A stretch of DNA of 64,000 nt from Rhodanobacter sp. LX-99 (GCF_018599185.1 NZ_JAHFVL010000001.1:124001-188000); one strand, 5' to 3'. Shown: positions 24,990 to 34,853, counted from the first letter of the stretch. Numbers and translations are program-made. Notes: generated by a model not told the origin, from the sequence alone.

Positions 24990-25055
24990 TCGGATCGTCT
25001 CCGCTTTGCATTGTGAGCGGCCTTCAGCGCCGCAATGGGCACGAAATGGGGTCGC

Positions 25056-25382
25056 TCAGAGCTTTTCCATAGTGCACAACAACGGGTGCTGATGGGAACG
25101 TGAATATTCGTTGACGTGGGTTACCTTGGTTTCGGCCACTTCACGGGTAAAAACGCCGCAAACGCCCCGCCCGCGGGTGTGTACGTGCAACATCACCTGC
25201 ACCGCCTGCTCCTGGTCCAGGTTGAAGAAGGTACGCAGCACCTCGACGACGAAGTCCATCGGGGTGAAATCATCGTTCAACAGCAGCACCTGGAACAGCG
25301 GTGGTCGCGCCACCTCGGGCTTCGCGGTTTCCAGCGCCAGGCCGCGGCCGCTGTCTTGCTCATGTTCGGGTTCGTGGGCCAT
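25056..25382 (-). CDS. clpS: ClpS adaptor of the N-end rule pathway
   Basis: ClpS binds proteins with bulky hydrophobic N-termini and delivers them to ClpAP. The 108-residue protein has a flexible N-terminus and the core [25 protein letters not shown] with the Asn-Asp-Asp peptide-binding residues, then [28 protein letters not shown] 25382 is chosen because upstream in-frame residues do not fit the family. It is cotranscribed with clpA and divergent from nudJ. Confidence 0.97.
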   Translation of the reverse strand: MAHEPEHEQDSGRGLALETAKPEVARPPLFQVLLLNDDFTPMDFVVEVLRTFFNLDQEQAVQVMLHVHTRGRGVCGVFTREVAETKVTHVNEYSRSHQHPLLCTMEKL

Positions 25383-25504
25383 GGTTTCTTGGAGTGTGAT
25401 CTCTGGTTCGAAGTATACGCCGCGGTGCCGCTTCCACCCCGCAGAGGTGTGACAAGGGAGGTGATGGCACAATGGCTGCTTTTCCAGCCCCCGCTCGCAC
25501 CGCC

Positions 25505-25990
25505 ATGGCCGATTCCACCATCCCCGCCGAGATCTGGCGCCCGCACGTCACCGTCGCCTGCGTGGTGGCCGATGGCGAGCGGTATTTGATGGTGGAAGAA
25601 GAGGTCAACGGCCGGCTTGTCTACAACCAGCCGGCCGGCCACCTGGACGACGGCGAAAGCCTCGCCGCGGCGGCCTTGCGCGAAACGCTGGAAGAAACCG
25701 GCTGGACGGTGGAACTGCAGCACCTGATCGGCGTGCACCAGTGGCGCAGTACCGAGCACGGCGACGCCGTGGTCCGCTTCAGCTTTGCCGCCCATGCGGT
25801 GAGCCACGACCCGGACCGCCCGCTGGATACCGACATCCGCCGCGCACTGTGGCTCACCCGCACCGAGATCGCCGCGCTGGGCGACCGCCTGCGCAGCCCG
25901 ATGATCCTGCAGAGCATCGACCTCTGGCTGGGCGGACAGCGGCTGCCGCTGTGTGCGCTGAGTCATCTACCTGAAGGCGGCATGCCATGA
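25505..25990 (+). CDS. nudJ: NUDIX hydrolase, NudJ type
   Basis: The 161-residue protein has a complete Nudix box ([23 protein letters not shown]), whose glutamates bind the catalytic magnesium. [21 protein letters not shown] begins the domain. E. coli NudJ hydrolyses nucleoside tri- and diphosphates and HMP-PP and lies directly before mnmA, as here; the stop codon overlaps mnmA's ATG by four bases (ATGA). Substrate preference cannot be read from the sequence. ATG 25505 is preferred to an ATG 11 codons earlier. Confidence 0.92.
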   Translation: MADSTIPAEIWRPHVTVACVVADGERYLMVEEEVNGRLVYNQPAGHLDDGESLAAAALRETLEETGWTVELQHLIGVHQWRSTEHGDAVVRFSFAAHAVSHDPDRPLDTDIRRALWLTRTEIAALGDRLRSPMILQSIDLWLGGQRLPLCALSHLPEGGMP

Positions 25991-27135
25991 AGGTGATGCT
26001 GGGCATTTCCGGCGGCGTCGACTCCTCGGTCGCCGCCCTGCTGCTGCAACAGGCCGGCTACCAGGTGGAAGGCCTGTTCATGCAGAACTGGGAGGAAGAC
26101 GACCGCAGCGGCCCCTGCACCACCGACGCCGACCGCAAGGATGCCGTGGCCGTGTGCGGCCGGCTCGGCATCCCGTTCCACGCGCGCAACTTCGCCGCCG
26201 AATACTGGGACGGCGTGTTCGAGCACTTCCTTGCCGAGTATCGCGCCGGGCGCACGCCGAACCCCGACGTGCTGTGCAATCGCGAGATCAAATTCAAGAC
26301 CTTCCTCGACGAGGCCCGTGCCCTGGGCGCCGACAGGATCGCCACCGGCCACTATGCCCGCGTCGACTGCAGGGACGGCCGCTACCGGCTGCTGCGCGCG
26401 GTGGACGCGGCCAAGGACCAGAGCTACTTCCTGCATGCGCTGGGCCAGCAGCAACTGGCTGCCACGCTGTTCCCGCTGGGCGGGATCGAGAAGCCGCGCG
26501 TGCGCGAGATGGCCCGCGCGGCGGCCCTGCCGACTCATGCGAAAAAGGATTCCACCGGCATCTGCTTCATCGGCGAACGCGATTTCCGCGGCTTCCTGTC
26601 GCAGTACATCCCGGCCCGTCCCGGCGAGATGCGCACCCCCGACGGCGAACTGATCGGCGAACACCAGGGCGTGATGTACTACACCCTGGGCCAGCGCAAC
26701 GGGCTGGGCATCGGCGGCCGCCACGGCGCCACCGGCGAAGCCTGGTACGTGGTCGGCAAGGACGTGGCGGCGAACGTGCTGTACGTGGCCCAGGGCGGCG
26801 AGAACCACTGGCTGTACTCGCATCGGCTGCTGTCGGAGACGCCGACCTGGGTCGATGGCGCCGCGCCCTCCGCCCGTTTCCGCTGCACCGCGCGTACCCG
26901 TTACCGCCAGGCCGACCAGGCCTGCATGGTCAGCGTGACCGACGCCGGCCTTGAGGTACGCTTCGACGAGCCCCAGCGTGCGGTTACCCCCGGACAGTCG
27001 GTGGTCCTCTACGATGGCGAAGCCTGTCTCGGCGGCGCGGTGATCGCCGCCACCGATGCGCCTTACGGCGGCCTGCTGCCGGCATTCGCTCCGACTTCCA
27101 CATCCCCAGCAAGAGAACCGGCATCCCGTGTTTGA
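25987..27135 (+). CDS. mnmA: tRNA-uridine 2-sulfurtransferase
   Basis: MnmA thiolates uridine 34 of tRNA-Lys, -Glu and -Gln using sulfur from the IscS-Tus relay. The 382-residue protein has the PP-loop SGGVDSS at 8-14. The catalytic cysteines lie in [10 protein letters not shown] and [12 protein letters not shown], and [11 protein letters not shown] is also conserved. It is translationally coupled to nudJ and followed by hflD 10 bases later, the E. coli gene order. Confidence 0.97.
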   Translation: MKVMLGISGGVDSSVAALLLQQAGYQVEGLFMQNWEEDDRSGPCTTDADRKDAVAVCGRLGIPFHARNFAAEYWDGVFEHFLAEYRAGRTPNPDVLCNREIKFKTFLDEARALGADRIATGHYARVDCRDGRYRLLRAVDAAKDQSYFLHALGQQQLAATLFPLGGIEKPRVREMARAAALPTHAKKDSTGICFIGERDFRGFLSQYIPARPGEMRTPDGELIGEHQGVMYYTLGQRNGLGIGGRHGATGEAWYVVGKDVAANVLYVAQGGENHWLYSHRLLSETPTWVDGAAPSARFRCTARTRYRQADQACMVSVTDAGLEVRFDEPQRAVTPGQSVVLYDGEACLGGAVIAATDAPYGGLLPAFAPTSTSPAREPASRV

Positions 27136-27145
27136 AACTTTTTCC

Positions 27146-27769
27146 ATGACTGAAGAGCGCGTGATCGCCCTCGCCGGCCTGTTCCAGGCCTGCGCGCTGG
27201 CGCAGCAGCTGGCCAACGAAGGGCGCTGCGACGAAGCCGCGATGGAAGCCAGCGTGGCCAGCGTGTTCCGCATCGATGCGCCTTCGGTGGTCGGCGTGTA
27301 CGGCAACATCTCGAACGTGCGGCTCGGCCTGCGTACCCTGATCGCACAGCTGGACGAAAGCACCCCCGACATGTCGGTGACGCGCATGACGGTGACCGTG
27401 ATGCGGCTGGAGCGCAGCCTGTCGGCACGCGCGGACCTGCTCGATAAACTGCAGCAGGGCATCGTTGCCGCGCAGCGGCAGGTCGAGCATTTCGGCCAGG
27501 ACTCCAGCCAGGTCAACAGTCGGCTGGCCGAGGTCTATGCATCCACCCTGTCGATCCTCAAGCCGCGCGTGATGGTCAGCGGCAACCCGCAACAATTGCA
27601 GCAGACCGCCGTGGTGGAAAAGGTGCGCACCAACCTGCTCGCCGCCGTGCGCTCGGCGGTGCTGTGGCGGCAGCTCGGCGGGCGCCAGTGGCAGCTGCTG
27701 CTGTACCGGCGCCAGTGCAGCATGCTGGCCCGCGGCCTGCTGACCGGAGCCACGCTGGACAATCGCTGA
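27146..27769 (+). CDS. hflD: High-frequency lysogenization protein HflD homologue
   Basis: The 207-residue helical protein matches HflD (YcfC): ERVIALAGLFQACALAQQLANEG, IDAPSVVGVYGNISNVRLGLRTL, TVMRLERSL and NRLAEVYASTLSILKPRVMVSGNPQQL-like blocks near the end. In E. coli it is a membrane-associated protein that antagonises lambda CII; its wider role is unclear. ATG 27146 gives the family length; a GTG at 27128 overlapping the mnmA stop is possible. Confidence 0.93.
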   Translation: MTEERVIALAGLFQACALAQQLANEGRCDEAAMEASVASVFRIDAPSVVGVYGNISNVRLGLRTLIAQLDESTPDMSVTRMTVTVMRLERSLSARADLLDKLQQGIVAAQRQVEHFGQDSSQVNSRLAEVYASTLSILKPRVMVSGNPQQLQQTAVVEKVRTNLLAAVRSAVLWRQLGGRQWQLLLYRRQCSMLARGLLTGATLDNR

Positions 27770-27784
27770 CGGCGGCGGAAAAGC

Positions 27785-27812
27785 AAACGGCGGGCTGATG
27801 CCCGCCGTTTTC
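27785..27812 (+). terminator. Terminator of the nudJ-mnmA-hflD operon
   Basis: AAACGGCGGGC and GCCCGCCGTTT form an 11-pair stem with loop TGAT, ending in a short T run. Confidence 0.85.
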
Positions 27813-27890
27813 CGTCCATGGGTGGAACTCCGTTGCGATAGACCGTCCGTCACTCGTTCCGCGCAGGCAGCATGCCGCCTGCGCATTGCA

Positions 27891-29147
27891 TCAGAATGAC
27901 ACTTCGCCGAACACGCCGATCTCGTTGGTCTTGGTGTTCTGCACGTGTGGCGGCACCGGCGTGGCGACCGACTTGTCGACCTTGCCGTGTTTCCACACGC
28001 CGGCCAGCTTGAAGCCCTTGGTCACCTGGTACTCGACGCCGGCGTTGTAATAGGTGTCCTTGGCGTCGCGGTCCAGGCTCTTGCTGAGCTTGGCGCTGTC
28101 GTAGCGGGCGAACAGGTTCACGTTGTCGGCCACCGCCACGCTGCCCCACAGCGAATAACCGTCGGCCTTGTCGGCGAGCGGGCTGAGCACGTTGTTCCAG
28201 TTCTTCGCGGTGAAATACTCGGCGCCTAGGCGGAAGGCCTTGCTGGCGTAGGCCAGCATGAAGTCGCCGCGCTCGGCGGTATGCACCGCGTCGATGTTCT
28301 CGGTTTCCTGGCCACGGTGGCCGCTGTAGCCGCCGACCGCCACGACCATGTTCTCGAACGGCACGAAGCCCACGCGGCCTTCGAAGTCCACGCCCTTGCT
28401 GCGGCCCGGGTTCTTGTAGCCGTTGCCATTGACCACCGACACCGCGTAATTGAGCGACTTGCTGGCGCCGATGTCGCCGCCCAGGTGCAGGCCCCAGTCG
28501 GCCGAGGTACCGTACTTCAGGCGGTCGATCAGGGTGTTCTCGACGTAGCGGAAGCCGTAGTACTTCTCGGCGAACGGAACCCACGGCATGTCGGCCGAAC
28601 CGATACGGAACACCGCGGCGTCGTCGAACTTGCCCTGCACATAGGCCTTCTTGACGAACAGGCTGGTCTGGCCGTCGCTGCTGGAGTAGTTGAAGTCGGT
28701 GGTGAGGTTGGCCGACCAGATGTCGTTGAACTTGTGGTCGACGCCGAGGTAGAAGCGCTTCACGTCCAGGCCGATGCCGGACTTGTCGCTCTTGCCCTTG
28801 TCGCTGTTCTTGTCGTCGATGCTGGTGAAGTCGAAGAACATCTTGCCCGACAGCGTGGTGTTGTTGATCGCCTTCTCCAGCGCGGCGAGCTTCTTGTCGC
28901 TGGCCGTGGTCACGTTGGTGGCCTTCTCCACCGCCTGGCCGGTGCTGACGTTGATGTCGGACTGTGCGTCGGTGCGCTGCTCCAGTTCCTCCACCTTGGC
29001 CTGCAGCGCGGCCAGTTGTGCCTTCAGCTGCTCGACTTCGCTGCTGCTGGCGGCGGCCGTCCTGTTCTGCGCCGGTGCCGCGGAGGCGGCGAAACTGGTC
29101 AGGCCAAGGCCGGCGGCAATCGCCACCGCAATCAATTTGGAACGCAT
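27891..29147 (-). CDS. Phosphate-selective porin, OprP/OprO type
   Basis: The 418-residue outer-membrane protein has a signal peptide cleaved after ASA (residue 23). A short coiled coil (about 35-62, SSEVEQLKAQLAALQAKVEELEQR) may give trimer contacts at the periplasmic face. The rest is alternating beta-strands ending in the aromatic GEVSF, the usual assembly signal. Blocks such as RFYLGVDHKFNDIW and RIGSADMPWVPFAEKYYGFRYVENTL fit the phosphate-selective porin O/P family. Upstream Pho-box-like repeats and the nearby pst genes support phosphate or polyphosphate uptake under starvation; the exact selectivity is inference. Confidence 0.9.
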   Translation of the reverse strand: MRSKLIAVAIAAGLGLTSFAASAAPAQNRTAAASSSEVEQLKAQLAALQAKVEELEQRTDAQSDINVSTGQAVEKATNVTTASDKKLAALEKAINNTTLSGKMFFDFTSIDDKNSDKGKSDKSGIGLDVKRFYLGVDHKFNDIWSANLTTDFNYSSSDGQTSLFVKKAYVQGKFDDAAVFRIGSADMPWVPFAEKYYGFRYVENTLIDRLKYGTSADWGLHLGGDIGASKSLNYAVSVVNGNGYKNPGRSKGVDFEGRVGFVPFENMVVAVGGYSGHRGQETENIDAVHTAERGDFMLAYASKAFRLGAEYFTAKNWNNVLSPLADKADGYSLWGSVAVADNVNLFARYDSAKLSKSLDRDAKDTYYNAGVEYQVTKGFKLAGVWKHGKVDKSVATPVPPHVQNTKTNEIGVFGEVSF

Positions 29148-29235
29148 GTGATTCTCCGCAAGTGGTGGAAAGCATCTCGATCGCCCCGTCGATCCGATGG
29201 CCGGCTAGCGATTGGTTAACAATTCTGCCGGGGGA

Positions 29236-29241
29236 ATTTTA
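29236..29241 (-). promoter_or_regulatory. Possible -10 element of the porin gene
   Basis: On the minus strand TAAAAT lies 18 bases after the second Pho-box half-site, or seven after a third poorly matching unit. Pho promoters usually lack a -35 element and place the box there instead. Confidence 0.45.
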
Positions 29242-29259
29242 CGGTTGGGTGCAGCTTTG

Positions 29260-29277
29260 ATGACATATTCAAGACAA
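29260..29277 (-). promoter_or_regulatory. Pho box upstream of the porin gene
   Basis: Minus-strand TTGTCTT, spacer GAAT and ATGTCAT match the PhoB consensus CTGTCAT at 5 and 6 of 7 positions with the required 11-base period. It lies 112 bases before the porin start. This predicts PhoB activation under phosphate limitation. Confidence 0.65.
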
Positions 29278-29342
29278 GGCATCCGCCAAGCCGCGGAAGT
29301 GGCGCATCTCACGCCGCGTGACGCGGCTGATATGCTTCGCCG

Positions 29343-30002
29343 ATGGATATTCTGAGCAACAGCGCCGCGCCGCGCATGGCCGAGCGGTTCCGCGGCTTCC
29401 TGCCCGTGGTGGTCGACGTGGAAACCGGCGGCTTCGATGCCGAACATGACGCCTTGCTGGAAATCGCCGCGGTGCCGCTGGCGATGGACGAAGGCGGCTA
29501 CCTGAAGCTGCAGGCCACCGTGTCCACCCATGTGGAACCGTTCCCCGGCGCGAACCTGGACCCGCGTTCGCTGGAGATCACCGGCATCGACCCGACCAAT
29601 CCGCTGCGCGGCGCACTGGCCGAGCGCCAGGCCCTGGACCATGTCTTCCACGTGGTGCGCGAGGCGGTGCGCGAGGCCGGCTGCCAGCGGGCGATCCTGG
29701 TCGGCCACAACGCCGCGTTCGACCTGGGCTTCCTGAACCAGGCGGTGCGCCGCTGCGGCCACAAGCGCAATCCGTTCCACCCGTTCAGCTGCTTCGATAC
29801 GGTCAGCCTTGGCGGCCTCGCGTACGGCCAGACCGTGCTGAGCAAGGCCGTGCTGGCCGCCGGCCATGTGTTCGACAGCCGCGAGGCGCATTCGGCGGTG
29901 TATGACGCCGAGCGCACCGCCGAACTGTTCTGCAGCGTGGTCAACCGCTGGCGCCAGCTGGAGTTGTTCGAGCAGGCCCACAGCGGCCTCGACGCGGCCT
30001 GA
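29343..30002 (+). CDS. rnt: Ribonuclease T
   Basis: RNase T trims 3' ends of tRNA, 5S and 23S rRNA. The 219-residue DEDDh exonuclease has Asp25 and Glu27 in [21 protein letters not shown], and [14 protein letters not shown] holding the last acidic and His residues. It sits between the porin and pst genes; no functional link to phosphate is evident, and its own promoter lies in the 65 bases before the start. Confidence 0.96.
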   Translation: MDILSNSAAPRMAERFRGFLPVVVDVETGGFDAEHDALLEIAAVPLAMDEGGYLKLQATVSTHVEPFPGANLDPRSLEITGIDPTNPLRGALAERQALDHVFHVVREAVREAGCQRAILVGHNAAFDLGFLNQAVRRCGHKRNPFHPFSCFDTVSLGGLAYGQTVLSKAVLAAGHVFDSREAHSAVYDAERTAELFCSVVNRWRQLELFEQAHSGLDAA

Positions 30003-30053
30003 TCCCGGTCGTTTCGTGCGGGCCGCCACCCCGCGAAGCGGCCATGTGACAGA

Positions 30054-30082
30054 TTGTCATCTGCCTGAAACATTCATTTCAT
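30054..30082 (+). promoter_or_regulatory. Pho box upstream of pstS
   Basis: TTGTCAT (30054-30060), CTGAAAC (30065-30071) and ATTTCAT (30076-30082) are three units at exact 11-base spacing, matching CTGTCAT at 6, 4 and 5 of 7. This is the PhoB-binding pattern expected ahead of pstS. Confidence 0.75.
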
Positions 30083-30146
30083 CCAATGGCAACACGAAAA
30101 GCCTGAAATGGCGGGGTCGCATCCGACTTCCCTCCAAGGAGCTACC

Positions 30147-31181
30147 GTGTTGACCATCAACAAACTCCCGCTTCGCTTCGCCGCCGTCGCCACGCTTGCC
30201 GTGGCCTCGACCTTCGGTGTGGCCGCGCACGCCACCGACATCACCGGCGCCGGCTCCAGCTTCGTCTACCCGGTCATGTCCAAGTGGTCGGCCGCGTACG
30301 CGGAGAAGACCGGCCACCACCTCAACTACCAGTCGGTCGGCTCCGGCGCGGGCATCGCGCAGATCAAGGAAGGCACCATCGACTTCGGCGCCTCCGACGC
30401 GCCGATGAAAGCCGAGGACCTGCAGAAGTACGGCCTGGGCCAGTTCCCGATCGTGGTCGGCGGCATCGTGCCGGTGGTCAACATCGCCGGCGTGAAGGCA
30501 GGCCAGATCAAGCTGGACGGCGCCACCCTCGCCGACATCTTCCTGGGCAAGATCACCAACTGGAACGACCCGAAGATCGCCGCGCTGAACGCCGGCCTCG
30601 GCCTGCCGGCCGGCAAGATCACCGTGGTGCATCGCTCGGACGGTTCGGGCACCTCGTTCAACTTCACCAACTACCTGTCCAAGGTCAGCCCGGAGTGGGC
30701 CAGCAAGGTGAAGTTCGGCACGGCCGTGGAATGGCCGACCGGCGTGGGCGGCAAGGGCAATGAAGGCGTGTCGCAGTACGTGCGCCAGATCAAGGGCTCG
30801 ATCGGCTACGTCGAATACGCCTACGCGGTGAAGAACAAGATCAGCTGGGTCGACCTGAAGAACGCCGCCGGCAACGTCGTCTCGCCGACCGCCGCCAGCT
30901 TCGCCGCCGCCGCCGCGACGGCCGACTGGGCCAGCGCGAAGGACTTCAACCTGATCATGACCAATGCACCGGGCGACCAGGCGTGGCCGATCACCGCCAC
31001 CACCTGGGTGATCATGTACAAGTCGCCGAAGAATGCCGGCAACAGCAAGGTCGCGTTCGACTTCTTCAAGTCCGCCCTGGAGCAGGGCCAGCAGGCCGCC
31101 AGCGAGCTGGACTACGTGCCGCTGCCGGCGACGCTGGTCAGCCAGATCGAGGCGTACTGGGCGTCCGAGTTCAAGCATTGA
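30147..31181 (+). CDS. pstS: Periplasmic phosphate-binding protein PstS
   Basis: PstS captures inorganic phosphate in the periplasm for the PstCAB transporter. The 344-residue protein has a signal peptide cleaved after AHA (residue 29). The mature protein opens TDITGAGSSFVYPVMSKW, with phosphate-ligand loops GAGSSF, GSGAGIAQIKEGTIDFGASDAPM and HRSDGSGTSFNFTNYL. The start is GTG 30147, seven bases after GGAG; an earlier ATG at 30108 would disrupt the signal peptide. A strong hairpin follows the gene. Confidence 0.97.
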   Translation: MLTINKLPLRFAAVATLAVASTFGVAAHATDITGAGSSFVYPVMSKWSAAYAEKTGHHLNYQSVGSGAGIAQIKEGTIDFGASDAPMKAEDLQKYGLGQFPIVVGGIVPVVNIAGVKAGQIKLDGATLADIFLGKITNWNDPKIAALNAGLGLPAGKITVVHRSDGSGTSFNFTNYLSKVSPEWASKVKFGTAVEWPTGVGGKGNEGVSQYVRQIKGSIGYVEYAYAVKNKISWVDLKNAAGNVVSPTAASFAAAAATADWASAKDFNLIMTNAPGDQAWPITATTWVIMYKSPKNAGNSKVAFDFFKSALEQGQQAASELDYVPLPATLVSQIEAYWASEFKH

Positions 31182-31192
31182 TGCAGTAAAGC

Positions 31193-31227
31193 GCACTCCC
31201 CCGCCGGCCCGGTCGGCGGGGGAGTGC
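31193..31227 (+). repeat. Stable hairpin between pstS and pstC
   Basis: GCACTCCCCCGCC and GGCGGGGGAGTGC form a 13-pair stem (14 with an inner G-C) without a T run. Such hairpins often protect or partially terminate the binding-protein message so that PstS exceeds the channel subunits; that effect is inferred. Confidence 0.8.
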
Positions 31228-31256
31228 GAGTTTCCATCCCGCACCACTGGACTCTC

Positions 31257-32276
31257 ATGGCAGCGATCGAAACAGCCATTTCAACCACCGACATCCTGGA
31301 ACAGCGCAGCCGTCGCGATGCCCGCCACGAGCGGCTGTTCCGCTGGCTGTTGAAGGGCTGTGCGCTGATCGTGCTGGCGTCCCTGCTCGGTGCCGCCGGC
31401 GCCACGCTGTGGGGTGGCCGCGACGCCTTCGGCACCTTCGGCTGGCACTTCCTGGTCAGCTCGGAGTGGGACCCGGGCAACGACGTCTATGGTGCCCTGG
31501 TGCCGGTCTACGGCACGGTGATCACCTCGTTCATCGCGCTGCTGATCGCCGTGCCGATCAGCTTCGGCATCGCGGTCTACCTTTCCGAAGTCGCGCCGAC
31601 ATGGCTGCGCACGCCGGTCGCCTCGGCGATCGAACTGCTGGCCGGCATCCCTTCGATCATCTACGGCATGTGGGGGTTGTTCATCTTCGCCCCATTCTTT
31701 GCCGATCACGTCAAACCGTGGTTGACCAGCAACCTCGGCAACAAGCCCGACGACGGCAGGCTGTCGTGGGTGGCCGAACACGTGCCGTTCGTCGGCAAGC
31801 TGTTCGGCAGCGACTATCCGTTCGGCGCCAGCATCCTGGTCGCCGGCATCGTGCTGGCGATCATGATCATCCCGTTCATCTCCTCGGTGATGCGCGAGGT
31901 GTTCCAGACCGTGCCGACTCGGCTGAAGGAATCGGCCTATGCGCTGGGCTCCAGCACCTGGGAGGTGTCCTGGGACATCGTGCTGCCGTACACCCGCTCG
32001 GCGGTGATCGGCGGCATCTTCCTCGGCCTCGGCCGCGCGCTGGGCGAAACCATGGCGGTGACCTTCGTGCTCGGCAACGCGATGCACCTGTCAGCCTCGC
32101 TGCTCGATCCCGGCACCTCGATCGCCTCGACCATCGCGAACCAGTTCAGCGAGGCGGCCGGCCTGCAGAAGTCCGCGCTGATGGCGCTGGCCTTCCTGCT
32201 GTTCGTGGTCACCTTCATCGTGCTGCTGATCGCGCGGCTGATGCTGCGCCGGCTGGCCAGCAAGGAGGGCCGCTGA
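31257..32276 (+). CDS. pstC: Phosphate ABC transporter permease PstC
   Basis: The 339-residue inner-membrane permease has six membrane helices after a cytosolic N-terminus. It carries the ABC coupling loop (STWEVSWDIVLPYTRSAVIGGIFLGLGRALGETMAVTFVLGN). ATG 31257 is the first start after the pstS hairpin. Its stop shares a base with pstA's start (TGATG). Confidence 0.97.
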   Translation: MAAIETAISTTDILEQRSRRDARHERLFRWLLKGCALIVLASLLGAAGATLWGGRDAFGTFGWHFLVSSEWDPGNDVYGALVPVYGTVITSFIALLIAVPISFGIAVYLSEVAPTWLRTPVASAIELLAGIPSIIYGMWGLFIFAPFFADHVKPWLTSNLGNKPDDGRLSWVAEHVPFVGKLFGSDYPFGASILVAGIVLAIMIIPFISSVMREVFQTVPTRLKESAYALGSSTWEVSWDIVLPYTRSAVIGGIFLGLGRALGETMAVTFVLGNAMHLSASLLDPGTSIASTIANQFSEAAGLQKSALMALAFLLFVVTFIVLLIARLMLRRLASKEGR

Positions 32277-33142
32277 TGAACTCGCCCTACCTGCGCCGCC
32301 GCCTCACCAACGCGCTGGCAATGGTGCTGAGCACGCTGGCCACCCTGGTCGGCCTGGCGTTCCTGGCCTGGATCCTGTGGGAAACCCTGCGCCAGGGCAT
32401 CAGTGCGCTGGACCTGAAGCTGTTCACCAAGGTCACCGCCTATGGCGAGGACGGCGGCCTGCTCAACTCCATGGTCGGCAGCCTGGTGATCAACTTCATC
32501 GGCATCGGCATCGCCACGCCGATCGGCGTGCTGGCCGGCACCTGGCTGGCCGAGTACGCGGACCGCACCCGGCTGGGCGAGTCGATCCGCTTCCTCAACG
32601 ACATCCTGCTGTCGGCGCCGTCGATCGTGATGGGCCTGTTCGTCTACACCATCATCGTGCTGCCGAGCACCGCGCTCACCCATGGCACCACCACGTTCTC
32701 CGGCTTCGCCGGCGGCGTGGCGCTGGCGCTGATCGCGCTGCCCGTCATCGTGCGCACCACCGACGAGATGCTGCGGCTGGTGCCGTCCACGCTGCGCGAG
32801 GCGGCGCTGTCGCTCGGCGTGCCGCAGTGGAAGCTGACCCTGCAGATCCTGATCCGCGCCGCGCGCTCGGGCATCATCACCGGCGTGCTGCTGGCGCTGG
32901 CGCGGATCAGCGGCGAGACCGCGCCGCTGCTGTTCACCGCGTTCGGCAACAACTACATGGCGATCAACCCGATCGAGAAGATGTCCAGCCTGCCGCAGAT
33001 CATCTACCAGTACGCCAACGACCCGGGCGACGCGATGCACGCGCTGGCCTGGGCCGGCGCGTTCGTGATCACCATGTTCGTGCTGCTGCTGAGCCTGGCC
33101 TCCCGCCTGATCCTTTCCCGCACCAAGGTGTCCCATGACTGA
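32276..33142 (+). CDS. pstA: Phosphate ABC transporter permease PstA
   Basis: The 288-residue partner permease has six hydrophobic segments and the coupling motif [52 protein letters not shown]-like residues before it are present as [15 protein letters not shown]. It overlaps pstC by one base and pstB by eight, so the three are coupled. Confidence 0.97.
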   Translation: MNSPYLRRRLTNALAMVLSTLATLVGLAFLAWILWETLRQGISALDLKLFTKVTAYGEDGGLLNSMVGSLVINFIGIGIATPIGVLAGTWLAEYADRTRLGESIRFLNDILLSAPSIVMGLFVYTIIVLPSTALTHGTTTFSGFAGGVALALIALPVIVRTTDEMLRLVPSTLREAALSLGVPQWKLTLQILIRAARSGIITGVLLALARISGETAPLLFTAFGNNYMAINPIEKMSSLPQIIYQYANDPGDAMHALAWAGAFVITMFVLLLSLASRLILSRTKVSHD

Positions 33143-33944
33143 TTCCGCCCTCGCCACGAACCCGGCACCGGTGGCGGCAGCGGCGGCTGTCGCCCCCAAG
33201 CTCGTCGTGCGCGACCTGCATTTCTACTACAGCGGTTTCCAGGCGCTGAAAGGCATCAGCATGGATATCCCGGAGAAGCAGGTCACCGCGATCATCGGCC
33301 CGTCCGGCTGCGGCAAGTCGACCCTGCTGCGCATCTTCAACCGCATCTACGCGATCTACCCGAAGCTCGAGGCGAAGGGCTCGATCGAACTGGACGGCGA
33401 GAACATCCTGGCCCCCGGCTATTCGCTGAACCGCCTGCGCAGCAAGGTCGGCATGGTGTTCCAGAAACCGGTACCGTTCCCGATGACGATCTTCGAGAAT
33501 GTCGCCTACGGCATCCGCCATCACGAGAAACTGTCGAAGCCGGACATGGAAGGCCGCGTGGAGCAGGCCCTGCGCAGCGCAGCGCTGTGGGACGAGGTGA
33601 AGGACAAGCTCAAGCAGAACGCGCTTGGCCTTTCCGGCGGCCAGCAGCAGCGCCTGTGCATCGCCCGCGCGATCGCGCTGAAGCCCGAGGTGCTGCTGCT
33701 GGACGAGCCGACCTCGGCACTCGACCCGATCGCCACCAGCCGCATCGAGCAATTGGTGGAAGAATTGAAAAGCCAGTTCACCATCGTCATCGTCACGCAC
33801 AACATGCAGCAGGCGGCGCGCGTCTCCGACCTCACCGCCTTCATGTATCTTGGCGAGCTGATCGAGTTCGACCAGACCGAAAAGATCTTCACCAAGCCGG
33901 GCAAGAAACAGACCGAGGATTACATCACCGGGCGGTTTGGCTGA
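33135..33944 (+). CDS. pstB: Phosphate ABC transporter ATPase PstB
   Basis: The 269-residue ATPase has Walker [10 protein letters not shown] near residue 55, the signature LSGGQQQRL and Walker [14 protein letters not shown]. It powers PstCA import and takes part in PhoR signalling with PhoU. The N-terminal 20 residues are Ala/Pro-rich and unusual but harmless in this family. The downstream phoU is separated by a palindromic repeat element. Confidence 0.98.
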   Translation: MTDSALATNPAPVAAAAAVAPKLVVRDLHFYYSGFQALKGISMDIPEKQVTAIIGPSGCGKSTLLRIFNRIYAIYPKLEAKGSIELDGENILAPGYSLNRLRSKVGMVFQKPVPFPMTIFENVAYGIRHHEKLSKPDMEGRVEQALRSAALWDEVKDKLKQNALGLSGGQQQRLCIARAIALKPEVLLLDEPTSALDPIATSRIEQLVEELKSQFTIVIVTHNMQQAARVSDLTAFMYLGELIEFDQTEKIFTKPGKKQTEDYITGRFG

Positions 33945-33953
33945 TAAATAACT

Positions 33954-34092
33954 CCCCTCTCCCATTGGCGACCGAAGGGAGTCCCCTTGCGGGTGAGAGG
34001 GGTTGGGGTGAGGGTACGGGCGAAGCCTCGGCACTTCGCTCCGCCCGCACCCTCATCCGCCCTTCGGGGCACCTTCTCCCGAAGGGAGAAGG
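33954..34092. repeat. Three-hairpin intergenic repeat, copy 1
   Basis: The element between pstB and phoU consists of three consecutive hairpins: CCCCTCTCCC...GGTGAGAGGGG, GGTGAGGGTACGGGCG...CGCCCGCACCCTCATCC, and CCTTCTCCCGAAGGGAGAAGG. The same element occurs in opposite orientation at 39253-39366. The 3' end supplies the GGAGAAGGA Shine-Dalgarno sequence of phoU. It is a dispersed palindromic repeat rather than a gene. Confidence 0.85.
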
Positions 34093-34101
34093 AAACAAGA
34101 C

Positions 34102-34836
34102 ATGAGGCAACCCATGAACACCGGCACCGACCACATCATCAAGAGCTACGACAGCGAACTGGCCCGGCTCACCGGCGAGATCGTGCGCATGGGCGAGCTG
34201 TCGGTGACCCAGCTGGAAGCCGCCATCGACGTGCTCGAACGCCGCGACGAGCGCGCCGCCCAGCGCGTGGTCGGCAACGACGACGCGATCGACCAGTTGG
34301 AACAGGAAATCGGCCACGACGTGGTGCGCCTGCTGGCGCTGCGCGCGCCGATGGCCGGCGACCTGCGCAACGTGTATGCCGCGCTGCGCATCGCCTCGGA
34401 CATCGAACGCATCGGCGACTACGCCGCCAACGTGGCGAAGCGTTCGATCCCGCTGTCGATGGTGGCGCCGGTGGCGCCGGTCGGCGGCCTGCATCAGCTG
34501 GCCAGGCTGGCCGCCGGCGAAGTGCGCGAGGTGCTGGCAGCCTACCGCGACCGCGATGCCGAGCGTGCCTACCAGGTGTGGAAGGACGACGTGGTGCTGG
34601 ACGAGGCCTATACCGGCTACTTCCGCCAGCTGCTCACCTACATGATGGAAGACCCGCGCAACATCACCCCGTGCACCCACCTGCTGTTCATGGCCAAGAA
34701 CATCGAGCGCATCGGCGACCACGCCACCAACATCGCCGAGAACGTGTGGTTCCAGGTCACCGGCGAGCAGTTGGACAAGCAGCGCAGCAAGCGCGACCTC
34801 ACCTCGAGCCCGGAAATCACCAAGCTCGGCGAGTAG
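34102..34836 (+). CDS. phoU: Phosphate signalling regulator PhoU
   Basis: PhoU bridges PstB and PhoR and represses the Pho regulon when phosphate is plentiful. The 244-residue protein is two three-helix repeats, each with the metal-binding E/D-x-x-x-D pattern (ALRIASDIERIGDYAANVAKR and LLFMAKNIERIGDHATNIAENVW). ATG 34102 is used because GGAGAAGGAAACAAGAC precedes it; ATG 34114 is possible. The repeat element before it may uncouple it partly from pstB. Confidence 0.96.
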   Translation: MRQPMNTGTDHIIKSYDSELARLTGEIVRMGELSVTQLEAAIDVLERRDERAAQRVVGNDDAIDQLEQEIGHDVVRLLALRAPMAGDLRNVYAALRIASDIERIGDYAANVAKRSIPLSMVAPVAPVGGLHQLARLAAGEVREVLAAYRDRDAERAYQVWKDDVVLDEAYTGYFRQLLTYMMEDPRNITPCTHLLFMAKNIERIGDHATNIAENVWFQVTGEQLDKQRSKRDLTSSPEITKLGE

Positions 34837-34853
34837 GCGTTTACCTGTTCCTG

